Of a stretch of 64,000 nt of DNA, positions 18,801 through 26,912 are shown one piece after another. Source of the stretch: Stutzerimonas stutzeri (GTDB lineage Bacteria; Pseudomonadota; Gammaproteobacteria; Pseudomonadales; Pseudomonadaceae); assembly GCF_000935215.1 (NCBI RefSeq), contig NZ_JXXD01000026.1, positions 1-64,000 of the forward strand. Reading direction: 5' to 3'. Numbering within the stretch: the stretch's first letter is position 1; every line of letters begins with the position of its first letter. A program made the position numbers and the translations under genes. Under the pieces are notes generated by a model. That model saw only the letters and a program-made list of their open reading frames with translations, was not told the origin of the DNA and did not search any database.

Positions 18801-18988
18801 GGAAGGTGAACACCCAGAGACCGGAAATGGGCCGGCGCCCGGGCGGCTATTCTATTCATGGCGCTGCGCTTGGGAAGAGGCTCCACGGCTGCCGAGAAAA
18901 CATTTTTCTACCAGCCGTCGGGCGGTTTACTGGCGGAGCGACGCGAGTAGAATGTCCGCCCTCTTTCACCGTGCCGAGCACCCTCTAC

Positions 18989-20440
18989 ATGGCCCTGCCG
19001 ACCTTACGCATCATCGGTTTCATCCTCGGCATTTTCCTGATCACCCTGGCCGTCAGCATGATCATTCCGATGCTGACCCTGCTGGCATTCGAACGCACCG
19101 ATGACCTGCAGGCATTCATCTGGGGCAGCCTGATCACCTTTTCCTGCGGCTTCGCCCTTATCGCACCGGGTAGACCGGCCAACACCAACCTGCGGCCGCG
19201 CGACATGTACTTCCTGACCACGATCAGCTGGGTGGTGGTCTGCTGTTTCGCCGCCTTGCCGCTGATGCTGATCCAGCACATCAGCTATTCGGACGCCTTC
19301 TTCGAAACCATGTCCGGTATCACCACCACTGGCGCCACCGTGCTCTCGGGACTGGATAGCGCATCGCCCGGGCTGCTGATGTGGCGCTCGCTGCTGCACT
19401 GGCTGGGTGGCATCGGCTTCATCGGCATGGCGATCGCGATTCTGCCGCTGTTGCGAGTCGGCGGCATGAGGCTGTTCCAGACCGAGTCCTCGGACTGGTC
19501 GGAGAAGGTGATGCCGCGCTCGCACGTGGCCGGGCAGTACCTGCTGGTCATCTACGTGACGTTTACCGTCGCCGCGTTTCTGGCCTTCCTGTTGACCGGC
19601 ATGAGCATGTTCGATGCCATCAACCATGCGATGTCTACCGTCGCCACTGGCGGCTTTTCCACCTCCGATGCATCGATGGGCAAGTTCGGGCCGTCCGCGC
19701 ACTGGGTCGCAGTATTCTTCATGCTGCTCGGCAGTCTGCCGTTCACCCTTTACGTGATGACGCTGCGAGGCCATCGCACGGCGCTGCTCAAGGATCAGCA
19801 GGTGCGAGGCTTCGTCCTGATGCTCACCATCACCAGCGTGCTGTTCAGCGGCTGGTATTGGCTGAACAATGACATTCCGGCGCTGGATGCACTGCGCATC
19901 GTGACCTTCAGCGTGGTTTCCGTGGTTACCACGACCGGTTTCGCGGTGGATGACTACACCCAGTGGGGCGGTTTCGCCGTCATGGCATTCTTCTACCTGA
20001 CCTTCGTCGGCGGCTGCTCGGGCTCGACGTCAGGCGGGCTGAAGATGTTCCGCTTCCAGGTGGCCTACTCGCTGCTACGCGCCAACTTCAAGCAGCTGAT
20101 TCACCCCCGCGCGGTAATCCGCCAGCAGTACAACGGGCACAATCTGGACGAAGAAATCGTTCGCTCGATCCTGACCTTTTCCTTTTTCATCACCATGACC
20201 ATCGGCGTACTGGCGCTGTGCCTGGCGCTGCTCGGCCTCGACCCGATCACCGCGCTGACCGGCGCGGCGACCGCCGTCTGCAACGTGGGCCCAGGGCTGG
20301 GCGAGATCATCGGGCCGGCCGGCAACTTCTCAACACTGCCTGACACGGCCAAATGGCTGCTGTCGATCGGCATGCTGCTGGGGCGCCTGGAGATCATCAC
20401 GGTGCTGGTGCTGCTGACCCCGGCCTTCTGGCGCCACTGA
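18989..20440 (+). CDS. trkH: Trk system potassium uptake protein TrkH
   Basis: Inner-membrane potassium channel subunit of 483 aa, the usual TrkH length. The four selectivity-filter-like loops can be seen: SGITTTGATVLSGL, STVATGGFSTSD, SVVTTTGFAVDD and ATAVCNVGPGLGE, each with the conserved glycine. It works with the NAD-binding gate TrkA encoded elsewhere. The ATG at 18989 starts the canonical MALPTLRIIGF; upstream in-frame sequence is not conserved. A TTTACT/TAGAAT pair (18926 and 18947) may be the promoter. It ends 1 bp from the convergent DUF808 gene. Confidence 0.95.
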   Translation: MALPTLRIIGFILGIFLITLAVSMIIPMLTLLAFERTDDLQAFIWGSLITFSCGFALIAPGRPANTNLRPRDMYFLTTISWVVVCCFAALPLMLIQHISYSDAFFETMSGITTTGATVLSGLDSASPGLLMWRSLLHWLGGIGFIGMAIAILPLLRVGGMRLFQTESSDWSEKVMPRSHVAGQYLLVIYVTFTVAAFLAFLLTGMSMFDAINHAMSTVATGGFSTSDASMGKFGPSAHWVAVFFMLLGSLPFTLYVMTLRGHRTALLKDQQVRGFVLMLTITSVLFSGWYWLNNDIPALDALRIVTFSVVSVVTTTGFAVDDYTQWGGFAVMAFFYLTFVGGCSGSTSGGLKMFRFQVAYSLLRANFKQLIHPRAVIRQQYNGHNLDEEIVRSILTFSFFITMTIGVLALCLALLGLDPITALTGAATAVCNVGPGLGEIIGPAGNFSTLPDTAKWLLSIGMLLGRLEIITVLVLLTPAFWRH

Positions 20441-20441
20441 C

Positions 20442-21383
20442 TCAGGCCGCGGCGCCGGAGCCGCGCTTGAACAGCCGGCCGCCAAGCGTAACCAGCGCCA
20501 ATACCACGCCGCCGGCGGCGATGCCGAATGCGGCATCGAGCAGCGTCGGCAACAAGCCGCCGAGTACCGCCCCGATATAGGGCAGCCCGAGCGCTTCGTG
20601 GGCGCTGTTCTCGATGAAATGATGCACGGCGCGAATACCGTGGGTGAGGATGCCGCCACCCACCATGAACATCGCCGCGGTGCCAATGACCGACAGCGAC
20701 TTCATCAGCCACGGCGCGACGCTCAGAATGCCGCGTCCGATGGCGCTGGCCACACCGCTGGCCCGCTTGCTCAGGGCCAGGCCAAGATCGTCGAGCTTGA
20801 CGATGGCGGCCACCAGCCCGTAGACGCCTATCGTCATCAGGATGGCGATGCCCACCAGGACCATGACCTGCTGACTGAACGACGCGGCCGCGACCGTGCC
20901 GAGGGTGATGGCGATGATTTCGGCGGAGAGGATGAAGTCGGTACGCACCGCGCCGCTGATCTTTTTCTTCTCGAACGCCACCATGTCCACGGACGGGTCG
21001 GCGAGCGCCTTCACCGTCTCCGCGTGATGGCTGTCATCGCCATGAAGAAAGCGGTGCGCCAGCTTCTCGAACCCCTCGTAACAGAGAAACGCGCCGCCGA
21101 GCATCAACAGCGGTGTGATTGCCCAGGGCAGAAAGGCACTGATCAGCAGCGCAGCGGGGACCAGGATCGCCTTGTTGCGAAACGAGCCCTTGGCCACTGC
21201 CCACACCACAGGCAGTTCCCGGTCGGCATTCACCCCGGTCACCTGCTGCGCATTGAGTGCCAGATCGTCGCCCAGTACGCCAGCGGTCTTCTTGGCCGCC
21301 ACCTTGGTCATGAGCGAGACGTCGTCGAGTACGGTCGCAATATCGTCTATTAACGCGAGCAGGCTGGTGGCCAATTGGGTCAC
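20442..21383 (-). CDS. DUF808 family inner-membrane protein (YedI-like)
   Basis: Membrane protein of 313 aa. The N-terminal soluble part includes the family stretches [20 protein letters not shown] and [12 protein letters not shown], followed by about six hydrophobic segments, as in YedI/DUF808. The function is unknown. The start is GTG at 21381-21383, giving [14 protein letters not shown], the family's usual opening; the ribosome site is weak. Convergent with trkH with almost no gap. Confidence 0.88.
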   Translation of the reverse strand: MTQLATSLLALIDDIATVLDDVSLMTKVAAKKTAGVLGDDLALNAQQVTGVNADRELPVVWAVAKGSFRNKAILVPAALLISAFLPWAITPLLMLGGAFLCYEGFEKLAHRFLHGDDSHHAETVKALADPSVDMVAFEKKKISGAVRTDFILSAEIIAITLGTVAAASFSQQVMVLVGIAILMTIGVYGLVAAIVKLDDLGLALSKRASGVASAIGRGILSVAPWLMKSLSVIGTAAMFMVGGGILTHGIRAVHHFIENSAHEALGLPYIGAVLGGLLPTLLDAAFGIAAGGVVLALVTLGGRLFKRGSGAAA

Positions 21384-21453
21384 TCCATCATGGAAAGGCG
21401 CATATAAGTAACCGATCTGCTCTAGCTAAGGCTATGTGGGCTTTCACAGGTTC

Positions 21454-22467
21454 CTACTGGCGTGAGCGCGCGGCCAGACGGTATTCGCCGGGCGTGACGC
21501 CGAACCAGCGCTTGAACGCCCGGTAGAAATTGCTCGGATCGGCGAAGCCAAGCAGATAGGCGATTTCCAGCGGCGCCAGGTCCGGCTGGGCCAGGTGCTG
21601 CACCGCCAGATCGCGACGCGTATCGTCGAGCAATTGCTGGAAGCTGCTGCCCTCCTCCTGCAAACGCCGTTGCAGGGTGCGCTCCGACAGGCACAGCGCC
21701 TGCGCCACGACTTCGCGCCTGGGCTCGCCCTGCGGCAGCAATCGACAGAGTATCTGCCGCGCGCGATGCATAACTTTGCTGTCGGAGAAGCGCGAGAGGT
21801 ACTCACCGGCGAAACGATCATGCAATTGCGCCAGCGCTTCATTGGCGGTCGGCAACGGCATTTCCACATCCTCTTCGCGAAACAGCAACGCGTAGCGACG
21901 CGCGTCGAAGCGCAAAGGCGCCTGGAACAGCTGCCGATAGGGCTCCAGATCATCCGGCGGTTGGCCCTGAAAGCTGACTTCCAGCGGCAGCAACGGCGTT
22001 CCGGTGAGCCAGCGGCAGAATGTCAGGCAGCCTGCCAGGGAGCCTTCGGCACTTTGCCTAGCTGGCGGCAAGCGGTCGCCGATTATCGTCAGACTCAACC
22101 GATAGCCCTGTGCGCAGGGCTGGAAATCCAGATCGGCACCCTCGGCGATGATTCGCTGGTAGCGCACCAATCTGGCGAAGCCTTCCTTGAGATTGCGGCT
22201 GGACATCAGTGCATAACCGACCACGTTCAGTGCAGCCGGCCGCGCCTGGCGCGCCATGTTCAGGCCAATGGCGGGGTCACCGGAAACCACCACAGCGCTT
22301 TGCCACAGGCGCGTCATGTCGTCCTGGGCAAAGCGCGCGTCGGGGTCGCCCAGAGCGGCATAGTCCAGATGCAGCTCAATGAACAGCTGGCGGCAATCGA
22401 TCCCGGCGGATTCCAGGGCCTGGACGATACTCAGCGCCCAGCTCGAGGAAGTGGTGCGTTCGGTCAT
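21454..22467 (-). CDS. AraC family transcriptional regulator (arabinose-binding-like sensor)
   Basis: Regulator of 337 aa. The N-terminal 180 residues resemble the Arabinose_bd/OruR-type sensor domain (RLWQSAVVVSGDPAIGLNMA, VVGYALMSSRNLKEGFARLV). The C-terminal double helix-turn-helix holds LCLSERTLQRRLQEEGSSF and the AraC signature IAYLLGFADPSNFYRAFKRW. The effector and target are unknown. The nearest candidates are the divergent DUF962 gene 125 bp away or its own promoter. Confidence 0.88.
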   Translation of the reverse strand: MTERTTSSSWALSIVQALESAGIDCRQLFIELHLDYAALGDPDARFAQDDMTRLWQSAVVVSGDPAIGLNMARQARPAALNVVGYALMSSRNLKEGFARLVRYQRIIAEGADLDFQPCAQGYRLSLTIIGDRLPPARQSAEGSLAGCLTFCRWLTGTPLLPLEVSFQGQPPDDLEPYRQLFQAPLRFDARRYALLFREEDVEMPLPTANEALAQLHDRFAGEYLSRFSDSKVMHRARQILCRLLPQGEPRREVVAQALCLSERTLQRRLQEEGSSFQQLLDDTRRDLAVQHLAQPDLAPLEIAYLLGFADPSNFYRAFKRWFGVTPGEYRLAARSRQ

Positions 22468-22592
22468 GGGGTTTTCTTATTCTTCGATAGGTGGGGCAGC
22501 TGCGCCCAAGGCTACTAAACTGGCCCTGATTGTCACTGACACGCAAGGTTAGCGATGACTAGTCTGTGCGCGACAATAACAGGAGGTACGCC

Positions 22593-22910
22593 ATGAGTAC
22601 GCAAACCGCCGAACGCTTCAGCCGCTTTGCCGATTTCTATCCGTTCTATCTCGCCGAGCACAGCAACCCCACCTGCCGTCGCCTGCACTTCGTCGGTAGC
22701 CTGCTGGTGCTGGGCATACTTGGCTACGCACTCTTTACTCAGCAGTGGCTCTGGTTGCTGGCGATGCCGGTGGCCGGTTATGGCTTCGCCTGGGTCGGCC
22801 ACTTCATCTTCGAGAAGAACCGGCCGGCGACATTCCAGTATCCGCTCTACAGCTTTCTCGGCGATTGGGTGATGTTCAAGGACATGCTGACGGGCCGGAT
22901 TCGCTTCTGA
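22593..22910 (+). CDS. DUF962 / Mpo1-like membrane protein
   Basis: Protein of 105 aa with the DUF962 layout: FYPFYLAEHSNPTCRRLHFVG with the conserved histidines, two hydrophobic helices and a second HxxxEKNRPATF motif before YPLYSFLGDWVMF. Yeast Mpo1 of this family is an Fe-dependent dioxygenase in phytosphingosine alpha-oxidation; in bacteria the substrate is unknown. The ATG at 22593 has GGAGG upstream. Divergent from the AraC gene. The 257 bp downstream to cyaB hold no gene that I can see. Confidence 0.85.
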   Translation: MSTQTAERFSRFADFYPFYLAEHSNPTCRRLHFVGSLLVLGILGYALFTQQWLWLLAMPVAGYGFAWVGHFIFEKNRPATFQYPLYSFLGDWVMFKDMLTGRIRF

Positions 22911-23167
22911 GCCTGATGACAGCGGCTATCCGACCGGTGCCATCATTGTTTTCATCCTCTGGTTTGGCGATGCGGCGTTGCTTGGTTATGATCTGACGGC
23001 TTTCGCGCGGGCCGGCCATCGCCGAGCTGGCCCCGTGATCGCGAGACTGTCGCTGATGTGCTCGAAAGCTGTCGCCTTCGCAGGGTGACCCGACGATCGA
23101 GCCTGGCGTCAGTCTGCAAGGCGCGAGAGAACGGCGTCGAAAAAACTACCAGGGATCGTACGCACAC

Positions 23168-24556
23168 ATGACTTCCACTACGGTTGAGCGCCGCAATGGC
23201 CTCGCCACTCGCCCGTTGCGCGAGTACTACTCCCGCGTGCTCGCCTACCTGATCTGCGCCGCAACGCTGGCAGCCGGCACCTACACCCAGTATTTCTCGA
23301 TGGACCTGCTGTGGATGGTGCCGTATACACTGCTCTATCCGCACCTGGCCTATCACCTGAGCTATCGCTTCAAGCGCGATAACCCCGAGCGTACGGCGCA
23401 GGTTCTGCTCTGCCTGGATGCCTTGAACGCCGGTGCCGGCATATTGCTGCTCGGTTTTTCGATCGTGCCCAGCCTGATGTTTCTGCTGACACTCAGCTTC
23501 AGCGCGCTGGTGAGCGGCAGCCTGCGCAACCTCGCCATCTCGCTGATCTGCGTGGGTGTCGGGGTCGGCCTGGCATCTCTCGTGGTGCCCCTGAGCTACC
23601 GCGGTACCACACCGCCACTGGTTTCTCTGGTGAGCATCCTGTTCACGACCTTTTACATATGCGCCACCGCCTACTTCGTGCACCAGCAGGGCCAGCGCCT
23701 CGCCCAGGCGCGCAAGGAGATCGAAACGGAGCAGGCCAAGGCCGCGCGTCTGGCACGCAACCTCGCCAAGTACCTCTCGCCCCAGGTGTGGGAGTCGATC
23801 TTCACCGGCAAACGCAGCGTTCGCCTGGAAACCCAGCGCAAGCGGCTCACCGTGTTCTTCTCCGACATCAAGGGATTCACCGAGCTGGCCGAGGAACTGG
23901 AGGCCGAGGCCCTTACCGACCTGCTCAACAACTACCTAAACGAGATGTCGAAGATTGCCCTGAAGTACGGTGGCACCATCGACAAGTTCGTCGGCGACTG
24001 CGTGATGGTGTTCTTCGGTGACCCTTCCAGCCAGGGTGCCAAGAAAGACGCGGTGGCAGCGGTTTCCATGGCCATCGCCATGCGCAAACACATGAAGGTG
24101 CTGCGCCAGCAATGGCGCGCACAGGGCATTACCAAACCCATGGAAATCCGCATGGGTATCAACACCGGTTATTGCACGGTGGGCAACTTCGGCGCCGATA
24201 CGCGCATGGACTACACGATCATCGGGCGCGAAGTGAACCTGGCCAGCCGTCTTGAAAGCGCCGCCGAGGCCAGCGAGATCCTGATCTCCCACGAAACCTA
24301 TTCGCTGATCAAAGACGTCATCATGTGCCGCGACAAGGGCCAGATCGCGGTCAAGGGTTTCTCCCGCCCGGTGCAGATCTACCAGGTGGTGGACTTCCGC
24401 CGCGACCTTGGCGCCACCTGCAGTTTCGTCGAGCACGAACTCCCCGGCTTCTCCATGTACCTGGATACCAACGGCGTGCAGAACTTCGACAAGGAGCGCG
24501 TGATTCAGGCACTGCAGCAAGCGGCCGAGAAACTTCGCGACAAGGTCATCCTCTGA
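23168..24556 (+). CDS. cyaB: Membrane adenylate cyclase CyaB (MASE2 domain)
   Basis: Class III adenylate cyclase of 462 aa. The first 180 residues are six hydrophobic helices of the MASE2 sensor type. The cytoplasmic catalytic domain carries the metal-binding aspartates Asp233 (VFFSDIKGFTEL) and Asp277 (FVGDCVMVFFG) and the nucleotide-binding stretch MDYTIIGREVNLASRLE. In P. aeruginosa the homologous CyaB is the main source of cAMP for Vfr-dependent gene control. Length and domain order match that protein. Repeat copy C begins 46 bp after the stop. Confidence 0.94.
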   Translation: MTSTTVERRNGLATRPLREYYSRVLAYLICAATLAAGTYTQYFSMDLLWMVPYTLLYPHLAYHLSYRFKRDNPERTAQVLLCLDALNAGAGILLLGFSIVPSLMFLLTLSFSALVSGSLRNLAISLICVGVGVGLASLVVPLSYRGTTPPLVSLVSILFTTFYICATAYFVHQQGQRLAQARKEIETEQAKAARLARNLAKYLSPQVWESIFTGKRSVRLETQRKRLTVFFSDIKGFTELAEELEAEALTDLLNNYLNEMSKIALKYGGTIDKFVGDCVMVFFGDPSSQGAKKDAVAAVSMAIAMRKHMKVLRQQWRAQGITKPMEIRMGINTGYCTVGNFGADTRMDYTIIGREVNLASRLESAAEASEILISHETYSLIKDVIMCRDKGQIAVKGFSRPVQIYQVVDFRRDLGATCSFVEHELPGFSMYLDTNGVQNFDKERVIQALQQAAEKLRDKVIL

Positions 24557-24602
24557 TTCTCTGACCGCTGGCGGCCAGCCGTCGACTAACCGAATCTGGC
24601 CA

Positions 24603-24762
24603 AGTGGTCTGTTTGGTAAGTTCAGTCGGTCAATTTCGGCGCCCAAGGCCCCAATACGGTGTTACTGCTCCTCGCCATAGCCCGCTATGACTCGTCGCCG
24701 CGCATTGTCTTGGAGCCATGTTCACCCGAGCTTGCCTCAACCAACTCACCGCACAGACCACT
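24603..24762 (+). repeat. MITE-like dispersed repeat, copy C (160 bp)
   Basis: The clearest copy of the family. It is bounded by the perfect 10-bp terminal inverted repeats AGTGGTCTGT (24603-24612) and ACAGACCACT (24753-24762). The inverted symmetry continues inward: over the first 37 bases of each end about 26 positions match, so the element can fold into a long imperfect hairpin. The middle contains a perfect palindromic pair CATAGC/GCTATG. It lies between cyaB and an AraC gene, ending 32 bp before the likely start of the latter. No open reading frame of its own is present. Confidence 0.78.
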
Positions 24763-24794
24763 GGTCAGCGGGCCTGCTTCGGGACAGCCGCCAG

Positions 24795-25553
24795 ATGCTA
24801 TCGCTGCGCAACTACCATCACCACCTCATCGCCCATAGCCACGAACATCCGCAACTGGTGTTCGGCCTGAAAGGACTGCTGGAATTCGAGATTGCCGGGC
24901 GCGGCAGCCGCGTCGGCGAGCAGAGTCTCGCGGTAATTCCGTCCGCCACTCACCATGCCTGTGCCAGTGTCACCGGCAGTCACTGCCTGGTGCTCGATCT
25001 CCCGTCGGAGAGCTGGGTTCGTCAGCGCTTGGGCCACCACACCGAATCCAGCCTGCGTCTGATCGATCGACCGGATACCGTGCGCCTGAACGCAAGCCAG
25101 CAGCGCCTGGTCGCCTGGCTGGCGCACAGCCCGATCAATGATCCATTGATTGCCGAACAGGGCGCCGTACTCCTGCTCGCCAGTCTGGCCAGTGGACAAA
25201 ATATCCACCATGACCAACACGCGCTGCCGGTCGCCGCTATCGACGCCTTCATCGATCAGCATCTATCCCACCCGGTTCAGGTTGCCGACCTGGCCCGTAT
25301 CGCCGGGTTGTCGGTTGCAGGTCTGCACGCGCGCTTTCTTCGCGAGACAGGCCGAACACCGATGGAACACGTACGCCAGCGCCGCTTGCAGCATGCCGAG
25401 GCGCTATTGCACGACACCCGCCTGCCGATCGGCGAGATCGCCGCGCAGGTGGGCTATGCCTCGCAAAGCGCCTTCACCGCCGCACTGGTTCGCGCACGAG
25501 GCTGCACACCGCGCGCACTGCGACGCGAGCTGCGCGACAAAACCGGTGACTGA
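24795..25553 (+). CDS. AraC family transcriptional regulator (cupin sensor)
   Basis: Regulator of 252 aa with an N-terminal cupin-like sensor (HHHLIAHSHEHPQLVFGLKG, about residues 8-27) and a C-terminal AraC DNA-binding domain (LARIAGLSVAGLHARFLRET and IGEIAAQVGYASQSAFTAAL). I chose the ATG at 24795, which gives the normal family length. An in-frame ATG at 24687 would start inside repeat copy C and add residues without similarity. The repeat has therefore displaced or replaced the native promoter. Effector and target are unknown. Confidence 0.82.
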   Translation: MLSLRNYHHHLIAHSHEHPQLVFGLKGLLEFEIAGRGSRVGEQSLAVIPSATHHACASVTGSHCLVLDLPSESWVRQRLGHHTESSLRLIDRPDTVRLNASQQRLVAWLAHSPINDPLIAEQGAVLLLASLASGQNIHHDQHALPVAAIDAFIDQHLSHPVQVADLARIAGLSVAGLHARFLRETGRTPMEHVRQRRLQHAEALLHDTRLPIGEIAAQVGYASQSAFTAALVRARGCTPRALRRELRDKTGD

Positions 25554-25680
25554 CGCGACAGACACACTCCAAGCCACGGCCTAGCATGGTCCTGATTCGC
25601 AAGGTTCAGGTAGCCATGACCCTACTCATCCGTTCACACCACAGCGCACGCACACACCACTCGCTCGGGTGGATCGTTCC

Positions 25681-26559
25681 ATGACGCCGCGCAACGCCCT
25701 GCTGGCCATCCATCTCGGCGCGCTGATGTTCGGCCTGTCCGGCGTGCTCGGAAAACTGGCCGAAAGCTCGGCGCTGATCATCACCTTTGGTCGTGCACTG
25801 TTCGCCGTGTTGGCCCTGCTACTGGTGGCGCAGTTGCTGCGACCCAGCGGGGCGACGCCAAACTGGCGGCAGCGTGGCGGTCTGGCCTTGGGCGGGCTGT
25901 TGCTGGGTGCGCACTGGTTGACGTTCTTCATCGCAGTGAAGATCGCTGGCGTCGGCATTGCGACCCTGGGCTTTGCCAGCTTCCCCGCCTTCACCGTGCT
26001 GCTCGAAGGCCTGTTGTTCCGCGAACGCACCCGCGCCATCGAGTTCGCCATGGTCGGGCTGGTCTGTGCCGGCCTGCTGCTTGTCGCGCCGGCGTTCGAT
26101 CTCAGCAGCGGACCGACTGCAGGATTGCTCTACGGTGTGCTTTCCGGCCTGCTGTTCGCGTTCCTGTCGCTGCTCAACCGTGCCGTCACCCGCGGCCTCG
26201 ATCCGGTTCGCTCGGCGCTCTGGCAGAACCTGGCGATCCTCGCAGCCCTGCTGCCATTCTGCTGGTCGGCGATACCTGCGATACCCGCGCAGGACTGGCT
26301 CTGGCTGGCTCTGCTCGGGGTGCTCTGCACCGGACTCGCGCACAGCCTGTTCGTCGCTAGCCTGCGGGTCCTGAAGGCGCGTACGACGTCGGTGATCTTC
26401 GCTCTCGAACCGGTCTACGGCATTGCCTTCGCCTGGTGGCTGTTCGGCGAGCAGCCAACACTGCGCATGCTGCTCGGCGGCGCCTTGATCATCATCGCCA
26501 GCGTGGTTACCAGCCGCTTGAAAAGCCCGCCGAGTGTCGTTCCGAAACTGGCCAGCTGA
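25681..26559 (+). CDS. EamA/DMT superfamily transporter
   Basis: Inner-membrane drug/metabolite exporter of 292 aa with about ten hydrophobic helices in two EamA repeats. The second repeat ends with the common segment SVIFALEPVYGIAFAWWLFGE. The ATG at 25681 is preceded by GGTGGA; a GTG four codons upstream is possible. It lies 127 bp after the AraC gene in the same orientation and could be its target (inference). Substrate unknown. Confidence 0.88.
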   Translation: MTPRNALLAIHLGALMFGLSGVLGKLAESSALIITFGRALFAVLALLLVAQLLRPSGATPNWRQRGGLALGGLLLGAHWLTFFIAVKIAGVGIATLGFASFPAFTVLLEGLLFRERTRAIEFAMVGLVCAGLLLVAPAFDLSSGPTAGLLYGVLSGLLFAFLSLLNRAVTRGLDPVRSALWQNLAILAALLPFCWSAIPAIPAQDWLWLALLGVLCTGLAHSLFVASLRVLKARTTSVIFALEPVYGIAFAWWLFGEQPTLRMLLGGALIIIASVVTSRLKSPPSVVPKLAS

Positions 26560-26562
26560 CGC

Positions 26563-26844
26563 TCAGCGGTCGTTATGCCCCAACGAGCGCTGCGGGTCGA
26601 TGCGATCACGCACGCGCTGCTTGAGCTCCTTCGCCTCGGGAAAGCCGCCATCGAGCTTGCGCTCCCAGATCTGCACGCCATCGCAGCTGATATGGAAGGT
26701 GCCGCCTGTGGCGGGTACCAGACAGACGCGGCCCAGGTCATCGGCAAAGGTCGACAGCAGCTCCTGTGCGAGCCAGGCAGCACGCAGCAGCCACTGACAC
26801 TGGGTGCAATACGTAATGACGATTTCCGGTTTGCTTGCGGTCAT
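26563..26844 (-). CDS. SelT/SelW/SelH (Rdx) family protein
   Basis: Small thioredoxin-like protein of 93 aa. The redox motif CTQC (residues 14-17) occupies the place of the CxxU of eukaryotic selenoproteins W/T/H, and the family's GTFHISCDGVQIWERK and GGFPEAKELKQRVRD follow. It probably acts in thiol redox control; the substrate is unknown. It converges with the EamA gene with 3 bp between and is divergent from plpD. Confidence 0.88.
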   Translation of the reverse strand: MTASKPEIVITYCTQCQWLLRAAWLAQELLSTFADDLGRVCLVPATGGTFHISCDGVQIWERKLDGGFPEAKELKQRVRDRIDPQRSLGHNDR

Positions 26845-26868
26845 TCAGGACAGCTCCGAAGGGGATAC

Positions 26869-26888
26869 GGCGGCCTATAATAGCCGCC
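26869..26888 (+). promoter_or_regulatory. plpD promoter -10 inside a palindrome
   Basis: A perfect consensus TATAAT lies at 26876-26881 and is framed by the inverted repeat GGCGGC (26869-26874) and GCCGCC (26883-26888). It is 32 bp upstream of the plpD start. No good -35 hexamer is visible. The palindrome could be an operator that overlaps the -10 or a short 5' hairpin. Confidence 0.45.
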
Positions 26889-26912
26889 TCTCCCCCCTTC
26901 CCCGGTTCAGCC

